From JAGWRI01 sp963728785 (GTDB taxonomy: Bacteria; Gemmatimonadota; Gemmatimonadetes; Gemmatimonadales; Gemmatimonadaceae): 64,000 nt of DNA. The stretch is from positions 1,364,001 through 1,428,000 of the forward strand of contig CAVSKV010000004.1 of assembly GCA_963728785.1 (NCBI GenBank), in the 5' to 3' direction. The notes beneath the pieces are model-generated. The model had not been told where the DNA came from. It did no database searches and was given only the letters and a program-made list of their open reading frames with translations. Made by a program: the position numbers and the translations under genes. The first letter of the stretch is position 1. Each line of letters opens with the position of its first letter. Of the stretch, positions 8,370-17,890 are shown in pieces.

Positions 8370-10100
8370 TCAGGAACGACGGCGGGTGGACCGCGGCCTC
8401 GGGCGGGATGCTCCGGCCGCGGCCGCCGCGGCCGCCGCGGCCGCCGCGGCGGCGAGCAGCTCGGCAGCGTGAGCCCGGCTCAGCGCGCTCTCCGGATCGC
8501 CGCCAAGCATCCGGGCGATCTCATCGACCCGGGCCTCGCCCTGGAGCACGGCCACGTCGGCGGTCGTGACCCCGCCGGAGGCATCCTTGCTCACCCGGAT
8601 GTGGTGGTGCGCCAGCGCCGCGATCTGCGGCAGGTGGGTGATCGCGAACACCTGATGGCTGGCAGCCACGCGGCGCATGGTGTCGCCCACCTGCAGTCCC
8701 ACCCGGCCTCCGATTCCAGCGTCGACCTCATCGAACACCAACGTCGGCACGTGGTCCAGCCGCGCGAGGATGGTCTTGAGGGCCAGCATCACCCGGCTCA
8801 GCTCGCCCCCCGACGCCACGCGGGCGAGCGGGCGCGGGTCGTGCCCCACGTTGAGCGACACGCGGAACTCCACGTCCTCGGCCCCCTCGGCGCCGATCTC
8901 CACCCTTGGCACGAGCACCACTTCCAGGTGCCCGTCCGGCATGCCGAGATCGGGGAGCACCTCGTCCACCGCCCGGGCGAGGCGCGCCGCGGCTGCCGTG
9001 CGCTTGCCGGTGAGCGCCCGGGCGCCGCGGTCGAGCGCCGTGACCGCCGCTGACTCGCGGTTACGCAACGCCTGGAGATCGAGATCAGACGAATCGATGA
9101 GGTCGAGTTCGCGTCTCGCCTCGCGACCCTGGCGCAGCACGTCGCCCAGCGTGGGTCCGTACTTCTTGATGAGCCCGAACAGCACGTCGCGCCGCTGCCG
9201 CACCTGGGCCAGTCGCTGCGGATCGAGCTCCATGTCGTTCTGGTAGCGCTCCAGTTCGCGAGCCACGGCGTCCAACGCATAGTAAGCGGCGTCGTACGAT
9301 TCCTGCAGCGGGCTGGTGGTGGGGTCGAGCCGCTGCAGCTGGTGCAGCAGCCGTTCGAGCGCGCCCAACTGCGACAGGATGCCCTGCTCTTCTTCGGTGA
9401 GCGCGGCCACGCCGCCGACCGAGAGTCCGCGCAGTTCGTCGGCGTTCTCAAGCCGGTTGGCCTCCTCTTCCAACCGCGCGTCCTCGCCCTCCACCACTTT
9501 GGCGTCTTCGATCTCGCGAGCCACGTGGTGCAGGTAGTCGGCGCGGCGCTGCGCCTCGCGCGTGCGCTGCTCGAGATCCGCGATCTCGCGCCGCACCACG
9601 CTCACGGCCGCGAACTCCGCGCCCACCACCGCCGCGTCGGCCGCGGCATCGCCGAACGCGTCGAGAATGGCGCGCTGAGATTCGGCATCGAGCAGCGACT
9701 GGGCCTCGTGCTGCCCGTGCAGGTTCACCAGCAACCGCCCGATTTCGGCGAGCAGGGCAGCCGTGACCGTTGACCCGTTCACCCAGGCGCGCGCTCTTCC
9801 GACGGCCACTTCGCGCTTGAGCACGACGAGTGAGTCGTCCACCTCGAGGCCATGCGCGTCGAGCAGGGCACGCAGTTCGGGCCGGTCGTCGATGTCGAAC
9901 ACGCCCTCCACGGTCGCCTTGTCCTGCCCGGTACGGATCAGATCGGCGCTGGCCCGTTCGCCAAGCAGCAGCCCGAGCGCGCCGACGATGATGGACTTGC
10001 CGGCGCCCGTCTCTCCGGAGAGCACGTTGAACCCGGGAGCCAGCGGCAGCGACAGCGATTCGATGATGGCGAAGTTGCGGATGCGGAGTTCGATCAGCAT
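8370..10100 (-). CDS. recN: DNA repair protein RecN
   Basis: SMC-like ATPase for double-strand-break repair, 576 residues. It has N-terminal MLIELRIRNFAIIESLSLPL and Walker A GETGAGKSIIVGAL (about residues 30-43). Long coiled coils (about 170-370) are broken by a QRLDPTT-type hinge region. The C-terminal ATPase half has an ASGGELSRVMLALK signature, Walker B LVFDEVDAGIGG, then ITHLPQIAALAHHH. The start overlaps the nadK stop by 7 bp, so it is the last gene of the rny-to-recN operon. The extreme C-terminus is odd: an alanine homopolymer of about 13 residues followed by a basic Arg/Ser/Pro tail, encoded by a 9-bp tandem repeat. The tail lies beyond the conserved ATPase fold. Confidence 0.97.
   Translation of the reverse strand: MLIELRIRNFAIIESLSLPLAPGFNVLSGETGAGKSIIVGALGLLLGERASADLIRTGQDKATVEGVFDIDDRPELRALLDAHGLEVDDSLVVLKREVAVGRARAWVNGSTVTAALLAEIGRLLVNLHGQHEAQSLLDAESQRAILDAFGDAAADAAVVGAEFAAVSVVRREIADLEQRTREAQRRADYLHHVAREIEDAKVVEGEDARLEEEANRLENADELRGLSVGGVAALTEEEQGILSQLGALERLLHQLQRLDPTTSPLQESYDAAYYALDAVARELERYQNDMELDPQRLAQVRQRRDVLFGLIKKYGPTLGDVLRQGREARRELDLIDSSDLDLQALRNRESAAVTALDRGARALTGKRTAAAARLARAVDEVLPDLGMPDGHLEVVLVPRVEIGAEGAEDVEFRVSLNVGHDPRPLARVASGGELSRVMLALKTILARLDHVPTLVFDEVDAGIGGRVGLQVGDTMRRVAASHQVFAITHLPQIAALAHHHIRVSKDASGGVTTADVAVLQGEARVDEIARMLGGDPESALSRAHAAELLAAAAAAAAAAAAAGASRPRPRSTRRRS
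8415..8455. repeat. Tandem 9-bp GC repeat encoding the RecN poly-Ala tail
   Basis: Three perfect back-to-back copies of GGCCGCCGC (8421-8447) with partial copies on both sides. The tract contains three overlapping-register NotI-type octamers (GCGGCCGC). In recN it encodes the alanine run near the C-terminus. It is a likely slippage site. Confidence 0.85.
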
Positions 10101-10975
10101 GCCGGCGGTTGATCTCGCTGGGGGAGCCCACCCCACCCCAGCTTCTGGCGCAACGTGTTGAAGAAGCTGCTGCCCGGGAAGCGCACGATGCCGATGCCAT
10201 GCGCCGCACGCTGCACCGTGAGCGTCTCGCCGAGAGCGAACGACGTGCCTGGCTGGCCGTCCACTGTCACCAGTAGCTCCTCGGGCGCATGTTCCGCCAC
10301 CACGCTCACCACCCAGTCGGCGGGCAGCACGAGCGGCCGGACGGCCAGGGCGTGAGCCGATATCGGTGTGACGAGCAGGGTCTCGAGTGTGGGAAAGAGA
10401 ATCGGCCCGCCGGCCGAAAGCGAATACGCGGTGGAACCGGTCGGGGAACAGATCACGACGCCATCGGCGGCGTAGCTGGCAATGGTCTGGTCGTTGGCTG
10501 CCACGCGCAGCGTGACGACGCGGGCGAATCCACCCTTGTGCAGCACGATGTCGTTGAGCGCGAACCAATCCTGCCGCGCGTTGCCGGACTGGTCGAGCAC
10601 GCAGGCGTGGAGCGCGATGCGCGTTTCCACGGTGTAGTCGCCGTGGGCGAACCGGGTGAGGGCCGATTCGAACTGATCGGCGGGCGTGCCCGTGAGGAAG
10701 CCCAGGCGTCCCAGGTTCACGCCGAGAATCGGGACCTGGTGGGCCCGGAGCAAGCGTGCCCCACGGAGGAGCGTGCCGTCGCCACCCAGAGTGAGCAGCG
10801 CATCGAGCGCCGCCGGATCGTCGAGCGGCGCGCCTGGCGCGCCTTCCTCGAGCAACCCCTGTTCGGTGAACAGTTCCAGCCCGAGCCCGGGTGCGATCTG
10901 CCCCAGCGAACGCAACACCTCCCCGAGGCCGGCATCGACGTAGCCGCGATGCCCGATCACGCCCAGGCGCGTCAC
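10094..10975 (-). CDS. nadK: NAD kinase
   Basis: ATP/polyphosphate-dependent phosphorylation of NAD to NADP. The 293-residue protein has the TLGGDGTLLRGARLL signature (GGDGT, about residue 67) and GVNLGRLGFLTG. Downstream are the NDIVLHKGGFARVVTL and YAADGVVICSPTGSTAYSLSAGGPI segments that form the NAD site. The GTG start (10973-10975) overlaps the dxs stop by 4 bp (GTGA). The reading frame stays open upstream only because of GC-rich shadow sequence in dxs. It sits between dxs and recN, as in many genomes, but the tlyA gene often found here is absent. Confidence 0.96.
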   Translation of the reverse strand: MTRLGVIGHRGYVDAGLGEVLRSLGQIAPGLGLELFTEQGLLEEGAPGAPLDDPAALDALLTLGGDGTLLRGARLLRAHQVPILGVNLGRLGFLTGTPADQFESALTRFAHGDYTVETRIALHACVLDQSGNARQDWFALNDIVLHKGGFARVVTLRVAANDQTIASYAADGVVICSPTGSTAYSLSAGGPILFPTLETLLVTPISAHALAVRPLVLPADWVVSVVAEHAPEELLVTVDGQPGTSFALGETLTVQRAAHGIGIVRFPGSSFFNTLRQKLGWGGLPQRDQPPAC

Positions 10976-12870
10976 CCGGCCATCGCCTCGCTTCCGTGCA
11001 ACGCACGCACGCGGTCGGCAATCCCCTCGGGGGTCAGCCCGCACAGGGCGAGCTGGCGGCTCCGCGGGGCCGCGTAGATGATCCGGTCGGGCACGCCGAG
11101 CGTGTCCACGCGCACCGCAGGATCGTGGCGCTCGATGACCGCGCTCATGTACGCCCCGAAACCATTCACCACCGTGCCCTCCTCCACCACCAGCACGTGC
11201 CGGTGCTCGGCGAGTACCGCGGCGAGCGTCGTCTCGTCGTACGGCTTGAGATAGCGGCAGTTGACCACCGTGACATTGAGGCCCTCGGCGGCCAGCGTTT
11301 CGGCGGCCTCCAGCGACGATTCGACCATCGTGCCGACGGCGAGGATGGCCACCTCGGCGCCCCGGCGCGGCACGTCCCACGTGCCGTACGGCACGGCCTC
11401 GACGGCCGCCATCTCGGGCGTTTCGTCGGGGACGGCCGCCCGCGGGTACCGCAGGCAGAACGGGCCGGCGCCGTGGGCGACGCCGGCCCGCAGCAACCCG
11501 AGCATCTCGCGCCCGTCGCGCGGTGCCGTCACGGTCATGTTGGGGACGGCGAGCATATATGCAATATCATATAGCCCCATGTGCGTCTCGCCGTCCTCGC
11601 CCACCAGCCCGGCGCGGTCCATGCAGAACACCACGGGCAACGACTGGATGGCCACGTCGTGGATGATGTTGTCGTAGCCGCGCTGCAGGAAGGTGGAGTA
11701 GATGGCCACCACGGGCCTCAGCCCGCGCGTGGCCAGCCCGGCGGCGAACGTCACGGCGTGCCCCTCGGCGATCCCCACGTCGAAGAACCGCGTCGGCACT
11801 GCCTTGGCAACCGTCAACGTGCCGGTGCCGCTCGGCATCGCCGCCGTGATCGTCACGACGCGCGGATCTTCCTGCGCCAACGCGGCCAGGCCCTTGCCGA
11901 ACACGGCGGTGTACGCCGGATTCCCGGTGGACGCCTTGAGCGACTTGCCGGTGGACGGATCGTAGCCGGGCGGCAGGGCGTGCCACTTCTCGCCTGCCGC
12001 ATGCTCACCCGCCGGGAACCCCTTGCCCTTCTGCGTCACCACGTGGACCAGTCGCGGGCCACTCATGCTCCGCACCGCCGTGAACGTGTCGAGCATCGCG
12101 CCAATGTCGTGCCCGTCGATGGGGCCGAAGTACCGGAACCCGAGTTCCTCGAACAGCACCCCCGGGGTCAGGAACGTCTTGACGCTCTCCTCCCACCGCT
12201 TCACCCAGCCGCTCACCCCCGACAGCGGTTTGGGCGCCTTGTCCATGATGTCGCCGAGCGCCGACCGGAACCGGTTGTACAGCGGGTTGCGCTGCACCGA
12301 GTTCAGGTACTTGGACATCGCGCCCACGTTGGGAGCAATCGACATCTCGTTGTCGTTGAGCACCACCACGATGTCGCGGTCGGAGTGGCCGGCGTTGTTC
12401 AGCCCTTCGTACGCCAGGCCGCTGGACAGGGCACCGTCGCCAAGCACGGCCGCCACCTTGTACGTGTCGCCCAGGATGTCCCGGCCGGCCGCGATCCCGA
12501 GTGCCGCCGAGATCGACGTCGCAGCGTGCCCGGCGCCGAACGCATCGTACTCGCTCTCGTTGCGTTTGAGGAACCCGGAAATTCCGCCTTCCTTGCGCAG
12601 GGTCTCCATACGGTCGTTGCGACCGGTAAGCAGCTTGTGGGGGTACCCCTGGTGGCCGACGTCCCAGACCAGCTGGTCGCGCGGCGTATCGAATGCCGTG
12701 TGCAACGCGATGGTCAATTCCACCACGCCCAACCCGGCCCCGATGTGGCCGCCGGTGCGGGAACACACGTCGACGAGCCGCGCACGCATCTCGTCGGCCA
12801 GCGCGTTCAGCTCGGCCCGGCTCAGCGAGCGGAGGTCGGCAGGGGAGTTGATGCCATCCAGAATGCTCAT
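10972..12870 (-). CDS. dxs: 1-deoxy-D-xylulose-5-phosphate synthase
   Basis: Thiamine-diphosphate enzyme that condenses pyruvate and glyceraldehyde-3-phosphate, entry to the MEP isoprenoid pathway. It has 632 residues, normal for the family. Landmarks: WDVGHQGYPHKLLTGR (about 70-85), GAGHAATSISAALGIA, the ThDP motif GDGALSSGLAYEGLNNAG ending in NDNEMSIA, then a transketolase pyrimidine domain with TFAAGLATRG and CMDRAGLVGEDGETHMG. The C-terminal domain carries VVEEGTVVNGFGA. The ATG at 12870 is 38 bp after ispA, the only real spacer in this operon. Adjacent ispA uses the downstream product, so the two MEP/prenyl genes are co-expressed. Confidence 0.97.
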   Translation of the reverse strand: MSILDGINSPADLRSLSRAELNALADEMRARLVDVCSRTGGHIGAGLGVVELTIALHTAFDTPRDQLVWDVGHQGYPHKLLTGRNDRMETLRKEGGISGFLKRNESEYDAFGAGHAATSISAALGIAAGRDILGDTYKVAAVLGDGALSSGLAYEGLNNAGHSDRDIVVVLNDNEMSIAPNVGAMSKYLNSVQRNPLYNRFRSALGDIMDKAPKPLSGVSGWVKRWEESVKTFLTPGVLFEELGFRYFGPIDGHDIGAMLDTFTAVRSMSGPRLVHVVTQKGKGFPAGEHAAGEKWHALPPGYDPSTGKSLKASTGNPAYTAVFGKGLAALAQEDPRVVTITAAMPSGTGTLTVAKAVPTRFFDVGIAEGHAVTFAAGLATRGLRPVVAIYSTFLQRGYDNIIHDVAIQSLPVVFCMDRAGLVGEDGETHMGLYDIAYMLAVPNMTVTAPRDGREMLGLLRAGVAHGAGPFCLRYPRAAVPDETPEMAAVEAVPYGTWDVPRRGAEVAILAVGTMVESSLEAAETLAAEGLNVTVVNCRYLKPYDETTLAAVLAEHRHVLVVEEGTVVNGFGAYMSAVIERHDPAVRVDTLGVPDRIIYAAPRSRQLALCGLTPEGIADRVRALHGSEAMAG

Positions 12871-12908
12871 GGGAGTCGAAATCCGGGTCTAGCCATGCTA
12901 CAAAGGTA

Positions 12909-13802
12909 CTACGAACGGCGGACGATGATGAATCGCGCCAGCTGCTCCAGCCCTGGGCTGAGCAGCCCCACCCTGGCGAGCGCACCGCACCCCTCGGCCA
13001 CCAGAGCATCGGCCTTGGCCACGGCGCCTTCGATGCCCAACAGCGCCGGATAAGTGGTCTTTCCGTACGCCACGTCCTTGCCGGCGGTCTTGCCGAGTTC
13101 GTCGGTCGTGGCGGTGACGTCGAGAACGTCGTCGGCGATCTGGAACGCCAGGCCTACGCAGGCTCCGAACCGATCCAGCGCGGCCAGGCGGTCGGGACCG
13201 GCGCCTCCGGACAGCCCGCCCAGCAATACCGCCGCCGCGATGAGCGCGCCCGTCTTGGCGCGATGGATGCGCTCCAGATCGGCGAGCGTGTGCGAGCGCC
13301 CCTCCCCTTCGAGGTCGAGCAGCTGCCCACCCACCATGCCGCCCGCTCCGGAGGCACGCATGAGTTCCTCCACGATGCGGGTGGCTACGGCCGGCGCGAG
13401 CCCCATCGTCCGTGCGGCCCGGGCCGCCGCCCGCGCCGCCAGCGGCACCATCGCCAGCCCAGCCGCCGTGGCCACTCCCACGCCGAACACACGGTGCACG
13501 GTGGGGCGGCCCCGGCGCATGTCGTCGTCGTCCATGCAGGGCAGGTCGTCGTGCACCAGCGAATAGGCATGGACCACCTCGATGGCGGCGGCCAGATCCG
13601 TAGCGTCGCCGGCCCCGCCGGCCGCCCGGTACACGGCCAGAAAGAGCACGGCGCGCAACCGCTTGCCGCCGCCCTCGAGACTGTAGCGAATGGCCTCGCC
13701 CACCGGGCCCGGAAGGGCCGCCGTCTCACGGGCGGCAAGGGCCGAGAGCGCCGCGTCCACGGCGGCCCGTTCGGGGCCGAAATCGAACGTCGGATCAGTC
13801 AC
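12909..13802 (-). CDS. ispA: Polyprenyl (farnesyl/geranylgeranyl) diphosphate synthase
   Basis: Class I trans-prenyltransferase of 297 residues that elongates DMAPP/GPP with IPP. Hallmarks: GGGKRLRAVLFLAVYRA, first aspartate-rich motif HDDLPCMDDDDMRRG (about 85-98, the DDxxxxD type), GQLLDLEGEG, AKTGALIAAAVLLGG, and second Asp-rich motif FQIADDVLDVT followed by GKDVAYGKTTYP. The CMDDDD spacing is the short-chain (FPP) bacterial form. GTG start overlapping xseB by 8 bp. Product chain length is inferred from family resemblance. Confidence 0.94.
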   Translation of the reverse strand: MTDPTFDFGPERAAVDAALSALAARETAALPGPVGEAIRYSLEGGGKRLRAVLFLAVYRAAGGAGDATDLAAAIEVVHAYSLVHDDLPCMDDDDMRRGRPTVHRVFGVGVATAAGLAMVPLAARAAARAARTMGLAPAVATRIVEELMRASGAGGMVGGQLLDLEGEGRSHTLADLERIHRAKTGALIAAAVLLGGLSGGAGPDRLAALDRFGACVGLAFQIADDVLDVTATTDELGKTAGKDVAYGKTTYPALLGIEGAVAKADALVAEGCGALARVGLLSPGLEQLARFIIVRRS

Positions 13803-14007
13803 TCAGATCGGTCACCTCGAAGGTGCCGTCGTCGCGCTCGACCAGGCGGCCCACCTGCGCCTCGGCCTTGCCTAGTTCGGCCGTGGCGTCGCGAAGACAG
13901 GCAATGCCCTCCTCGAACAGCGCCAGGGCGCGCGCCAGATCGAGGGTGTCGCCCTCCAGCTCGGCCACGATCGCTTCCAACCGCTGCAGCCGCGCTTCGA
14001 AGCTCAT
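13795..14007 (-). CDS. xseB: Exodeoxyribonuclease VII small subunit
   Basis: A 70-residue helical protein, MSFEARLQRLEAIVAELEGD, with the typical LEEIV..LE....LE.AL.LFEEG pattern (here LDLARALALFEEGIACLR). It is the small subunit that multimerises on XseA for single-strand DNA degradation. The start overlaps the xseA stop by 4 bp (ATGA) and the end overlaps ispA by 8 bp, so translation is coupled on both sides. Confidence 0.95.
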   Translation of the reverse strand: MSFEARLQRLEAIVAELEGDTLDLARALALFEEGIACLRDATAELGKAEAQVGRLVERDDGTFEVTDLSD

Positions 14008-15245
14008 GTGCCCTCCCGGACGCCGGTGGCGCGCGCGCGGACCTCGCCGTCGCGAAGCGTGAGGCGGAATGCCGCGTCAGGCACGAACTGCGCGACCGAC
14101 GCCAGGACGTGGCCCGCATCGTCGCGCGCCACGGCGTATCCGCGTTCGAGCGTGGCCAGGGGACTCAGCGCGTCGAGGCGGCCGGCCAGCGCTCCGAGGC
14201 GCGCCCGCCGCCGCTCCACACCGCGCTGGGCGAGCCCGGCCAACGAACGACCCGCGCGATGCAGCCGTAGCCCGGCCACCTCCAGACGCGACGCCACGGC
14301 CCGGCGCAGTCGCACACCGAGCGCCCGCACCTCCGTGGTCAGTTCGCTCACCGCGCGAACAGCGGCTTCGGCGGCCGCCGACGGCGTCGGCGCGCGCAGG
14401 TCGGCCACGAGGTCGCAGATCGTGACGTCAACTTCGTGGCCCACGGCGGAGATTGTAGGAATCGGACAGGCGGCGAGGGCGCGAGCCACCAGTTCGTCGT
14501 TGAACGCCCACAGGTCCTCCCGCGCGCCGCCGCCGCGGCCGATGATGAGCAGGTCGGCGTCGTGCCAGCGGGCCAGCCGAGCGAGCGCGGCCACCAGCTC
14601 GCCTGGCGCCGAATCACCCTGCACGGCGGCGGGGATGACCACCACCTCGACGCCCGGCGCCCGGCGCCGGATCACCGCCGTGATGTCGTGCAGGGCCGCG
14701 CCCGTGGGGCTCGTGATCACGGCGATGCGGCGCGGGTACTTGGGGATCGGCCGCTTTCGCTCCAGGGCCAGCAAGCCGTCGGCCTCGAGCCGCGCACGCG
14801 TCTGCTCGAACGCCTTGCGCCAGAGGCCGTCGCCCACGGCCTCCATGCGCCGGATGGTGAACTGCATTTCGCCGCGCGCCGCGTACACCGTGAGCTGGCC
14901 GAGTGCGGATACCTGCATGCCGTCGTCGGGCGAGGCGGGGATGCCGCGCTGGTCGCGCGACCAGACCACGCAGCGAATCTGCGCCGATTGATCGCGCAGC
15001 GTGAAATACCAGTGCCCATTGCGATGGGCCTTGAAGTCGCTCACCTCGCCACGAACCCAGAGGGGCGAGAAGGCGCCCTCGATCACCGCCTTGGCGGTCT
15101 CGGTGAGCGTGGCTACGGCAACCGCGGTCTCGGCACTCTCTCCGGGCCCGGCGTCCGCGGCAATCATGCCGGCGGGCTCGCGCGCGGCGGGAAACAGATC
15201 GTAACCGCCCTGCTCCGCCCCGCGGGGCTCGCGGCGCCGGGGCAT
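14004..15245 (-). CDS. xseA: Exodeoxyribonuclease VII large subunit
   Basis: Catalytic subunit of ExoVII, 413 residues. The N-terminal OB-fold has LWVRGEVSDFKAHRNGHWYFTLRD (about 62-85), followed by the catalytic core with PKYPRRIAVITSPTGAALHD, LLIIGRGGGAREDLWAFNDE and PTISAVGHEVDVTICDLVADLRAPTPSAAAE. Helical C-terminus and a last YAVARDDAG strand. There is a 30-residue basic/acidic extension before the OB-fold. The ATG overlaps the folD stop by 1 bp (TGATG). It forms the ExoVII complex with the next gene. Confidence 0.96.
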   Translation of the reverse strand: MPRRREPRGAEQGGYDLFPAAREPAGMIAADAGPGESAETAVAVATLTETAKAVIEGAFSPLWVRGEVSDFKAHRNGHWYFTLRDQSAQIRCVVWSRDQRGIPASPDDGMQVSALGQLTVYAARGEMQFTIRRMEAVGDGLWRKAFEQTRARLEADGLLALERKRPIPKYPRRIAVITSPTGAALHDITAVIRRRAPGVEVVVIPAAVQGDSAPGELVAALARLARWHDADLLIIGRGGGAREDLWAFNDELVARALAACPIPTISAVGHEVDVTICDLVADLRAPTPSAAAEAAVRAVSELTTEVRALGVRLRRAVASRLEVAGLRLHRAGRSLAGLAQRGVERRRARLGALAGRLDALSPLATLERGYAVARDDAGHVLASVAQFVPDAAFRLTLRDGEVRARATGVREGT

Positions 15246-16147
15246 CAGGCCAGCGCGCGCGACGCGGCGCGGACGGTGTTCTGCACGAGCATGGCAATCG
15301 TCATCGGCCCCACACCGCCGGGCACGGGCGTGATGAGCGACGCGACCTCCTTCACGCCCTCGAAGTCCACGTCGCCCACGAGACGGTAGCCCTTGGGCGC
15401 GCTCGCGTCGGCCACGCGATTCACGCCCACGTCGATCACCACCGCGCCCGGCTTGACCATGTCCGCCGTAACCAGGCGGGCGCGGCCTGCCGCCGCGATC
15501 ACGATGTCGGCCCGGCGCACGTGCGCGGCAAGATCACGCGTCCGGGAATGGCAGATCGTGACCGTGGCGTCGGCGTCGGCGCCCGGCTGGATGAGCAGCG
15601 ACACCATCGGCTTGCCGACGATGTTGCTGCGCCCGATCACGACGACGTCGGCGCCGCGCGTGTCCACGCCGTAGGCGCGCAGCATGGCCATCACACCGGC
15701 CGGCGTGCAGGGCGCGAACCCTTGCCGGGAGCCGGCCAGCAGCAACCCGACGTTCACGGGATGGAAGCCGTCGACGTCCTTTTGAGGATCGATGCGGCGG
15801 ATCACGACGTCGGCGTCGATGTGCTTGGGCAGCGGCATCTGGACCAGGATGCCGTGCACCGACCGGTCGGCGTTGAGCCTGTCGACCAGGCCAAGCAGTT
15901 CGGGTTCGGGGGTCGTGGCCGGCAGGACGATCGTGTTGGACCGGATGCCGACCTCGTCGCAGGCGCGCCCCTTGGCGCGCACATAGACCGCGCTGGCCGG
16001 GTCGTCGCCCACGAGCACCACAGTGAGCCCCGGCGTCACGCCTCCCGTGGCGAGCGACCCGGCCTCTTCAGCCACCCGGGCGCGAATCTTCTTGGCGAGC
16101 GCGACGCCGTCGATCAGACCACCGCGCCCCTGAGTCTTATCTAGCAA
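15245..16147 (-). CDS. folD: Bifunctional methylenetetrahydrofolate dehydrogenase/cyclohydrolase
   Basis: Interconverts 5,10-methylene-, methenyl- and 10-formyl-THF for one-carbon supply; 300 residues. Visible motifs: VGDDPASAVYVRAKGRACDEVGI (substrate-site Tyr and Lys, about 50-70), VDGFHPVNVG, FAPCTPAGVMAMLRAYG, VVIGRSNIVGKPM (Rossmann) and the C-terminal PVPGGVGPMTIAMLVQNT. The start is TTG at 16147, inside the end of rny (11-bp overlap), with GAGGG about 9 nt upstream. No ATG fits. The protein begins a few residues earlier than most FolD. Confidence 0.95.
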   Translation of the reverse strand: MLDKTQGRGGLIDGVALAKKIRARVAEEAGSLATGGVTPGLTVVLVGDDPASAVYVRAKGRACDEVGIRSNTIVLPATTPEPELLGLVDRLNADRSVHGILVQMPLPKHIDADVVIRRIDPQKDVDGFHPVNVGLLLAGSRQGFAPCTPAGVMAMLRAYGVDTRGADVVVIGRSNIVGKPMVSLLIQPGADADATVTICHSRTRDLAAHVRRADIVIAAAGRARLVTADMVKPGAVVIDVGVNRVADASAPKGYRLVGDVDFEGVKEVASLITPVPGGVGPMTIAMLVQNTVRAASRALA

Positions 16148-17720
16148 AGTCCACGGCCCTCGTCTCGCGAATGAGCATCACCTTGATCTGCCCCGGATAC
16201 TGCAGCTCGGCCTCGATCCGACGGGCGATTTCCTCCGACAACGTGGCCATGCGCGGGTCATCCACCTCATCGGGCACCACGATCACGCGCACTTCGCGCC
16301 CCGCCTGGATCGCAAACACGCGCTCCACACCTTTGTAGCTCGCGGCGATGCGCTCCAGGCCTTCGAGGCGTTTGACGTAGGTCTCGAACGCCTCGCGGCG
16401 AGCGCCGGGGCGCGATCCGGAGATCGCGTCGGCTGCCTGGACGAGTACCGAGATCTCACTCTCGTGCGGCACATCGTCGTGGTGCGCGGCAATGCAGTTC
16501 ACGATCAACGGGTGTTCGCCGAACTTGGTTGCCACTTCCACACCGAGCTGCACGTGCGTGCCCTCGTGCTCGTGCGTGAGCACCTTGCCGACGTCGTGGA
16601 GCAGCGCGCCGCGCTTGGCCATCGCCACGTCGAGCCCCAGCTCGGCCGCCATGATCCCGGCCAGCCAGGCCGTCTCCTTGGAATGCTGCAGGATGTTCTG
16701 GCCGTAGCTGGTGCGCCAGCGCATGCGCCCCACCAGCTTGATCAGTTCGGGGTGCAGGCCGTGCACGCCGGCCTCGTACGCCCCTTCCTCCCCGATCTCG
16801 ACGATCTGCGTGTCCACTTCCTTGCGCGACTTGTTGACCACTTCCTCGATGCGCCCAGGGTGGATGCGGCCGTCGGACACCAGCTTCTCGAGCGCCAGGC
16901 GCGCCACTTCGCGGCGGATGGGATCGAAGCACGACACGACCACCGAGTCCGGCGTGTCGTCGATGATCACGTCAACGCCGGTGGCCAGTTCGAAGGCGCG
17001 GATGTTGCGCCCCTCGCGGCCGATGATGCGCCCCTTCATCTCGTCGTTGGGCAGAGACACCGCCGACACCGTGCTCTCGGCCGTGTGCTCGGCGGCAATG
17101 CGCTGAATGGCGAGGGCCACGATCTTCTTGGCCTCGCGCTCCGCGTTGCGGCGCGCCGTCTCACGGATCTCGCGGATCAGGTTGGCCGCGTCGGCCTGGG
17201 CCTCCTCTTCCATGCGGCGCATCAACTCGCCCTTCGCGTCCTGCGCCGAGAGGCCGGCCAGTTGCTCGAGACGCCGCCGCTCCTCGGCAATGAGCTGCTC
17301 CAGGTCACCTTCGCGCTGGACGACGTTCTTCTCCCGCCGGCCGAAGTCGCTCTGCCGCCGGCCAAGATCCTTCTCGCGTTGGTCGAACGCGTCGAGCTTG
17401 CGGTCGAGCAGCGACTCGCGCTCCTCCAGGCGGCGCTCCTCGCGCTCCACCTCTTCACGACGGCCGCGCGCTTCGTGCTCGAAGGTCTCGCGGAGCTTGA
17501 TCAACTCTTCCTTGCCGGCCACGACGGCGCTCTTGCGCAGGTTCTCTGCTTCCCGCTCCGCATCCTCCACGACGCGCTTGGCCAGCTCCTCACCAGTGGC
17601 CTTGGCAGCGCCCTGGCGCCGCTGCTCGGCCGACCGGCCGAGCCGGCGACCGAAAATGAAAAACGCCGGCGACGCCACAACTACGGCGCCGAGCGCGGCG
17701 AAAATCGCGATGACGTTCAT
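16137..17720 (-). CDS. rny: Ribonuclease Y
   Basis: Membrane-anchored endoribonuclease starting bulk mRNA decay. 527 residues from the ATG at 17720: one N-terminal TM helix (MNVIAIFAALGAVVVASPAF), then a charged coiled coil (about 40-190, Glu/Arg-rich). A KH domain with GRIIGREGRNIRAFELATG follows, then an HD domain with HSKETAWLAGIMAAEL, LLHDVGKVLTHEHEGTH and IAAHHDDVPHES. A GTG 18 bp upstream is also in frame; the ATG has GGTGGAG about 12 nt ahead and starts directly at the membrane anchor. It is first gene of the operon to recN, overlapping folD by 11 bp. Confidence 0.96.
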   Translation of the reverse strand: MNVIAIFAALGAVVVASPAFFIFGRRLGRSAEQRRQGAAKATGEELAKRVVEDAEREAENLRKSAVVAGKEELIKLRETFEHEARGRREEVEREERRLEERESLLDRKLDAFDQREKDLGRRQSDFGRREKNVVQREGDLEQLIAEERRRLEQLAGLSAQDAKGELMRRMEEEAQADAANLIREIRETARRNAEREAKKIVALAIQRIAAEHTAESTVSAVSLPNDEMKGRIIGREGRNIRAFELATGVDVIIDDTPDSVVVSCFDPIRREVARLALEKLVSDGRIHPGRIEEVVNKSRKEVDTQIVEIGEEGAYEAGVHGLHPELIKLVGRMRWRTSYGQNILQHSKETAWLAGIMAAELGLDVAMAKRGALLHDVGKVLTHEHEGTHVQLGVEVATKFGEHPLIVNCIAAHHDDVPHESEISVLVQAADAISGSRPGARREAFETYVKRLEGLERIAASYKGVERVFAIQAGREVRVIVVPDEVDDPRMATLSEEIARRIEAELQYPGQIKVMLIRETRAVDFAR

Positions 17721-17890
17721 CTGGAATCTATGCTCCACCGCGGCAACCGACCGCGGAAACGGGGAGAACCAGCACCCGCAGCGCGCGCTCCCGGCTCACG
17801 TTCCGGCCCCACACCGGCGAAGGGTATGGAGCGGGCGGAGCTAACTCGCGAGCGCGCTTGCACCTACGGGCCACGACGGCACTCGCACTT

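Noticed and set aside
8415..8455. Direct repeats as a CRISPR or mobile-element end
   Set aside because: Three contiguous 9-bp units without spacers, inside the recN coding frame.
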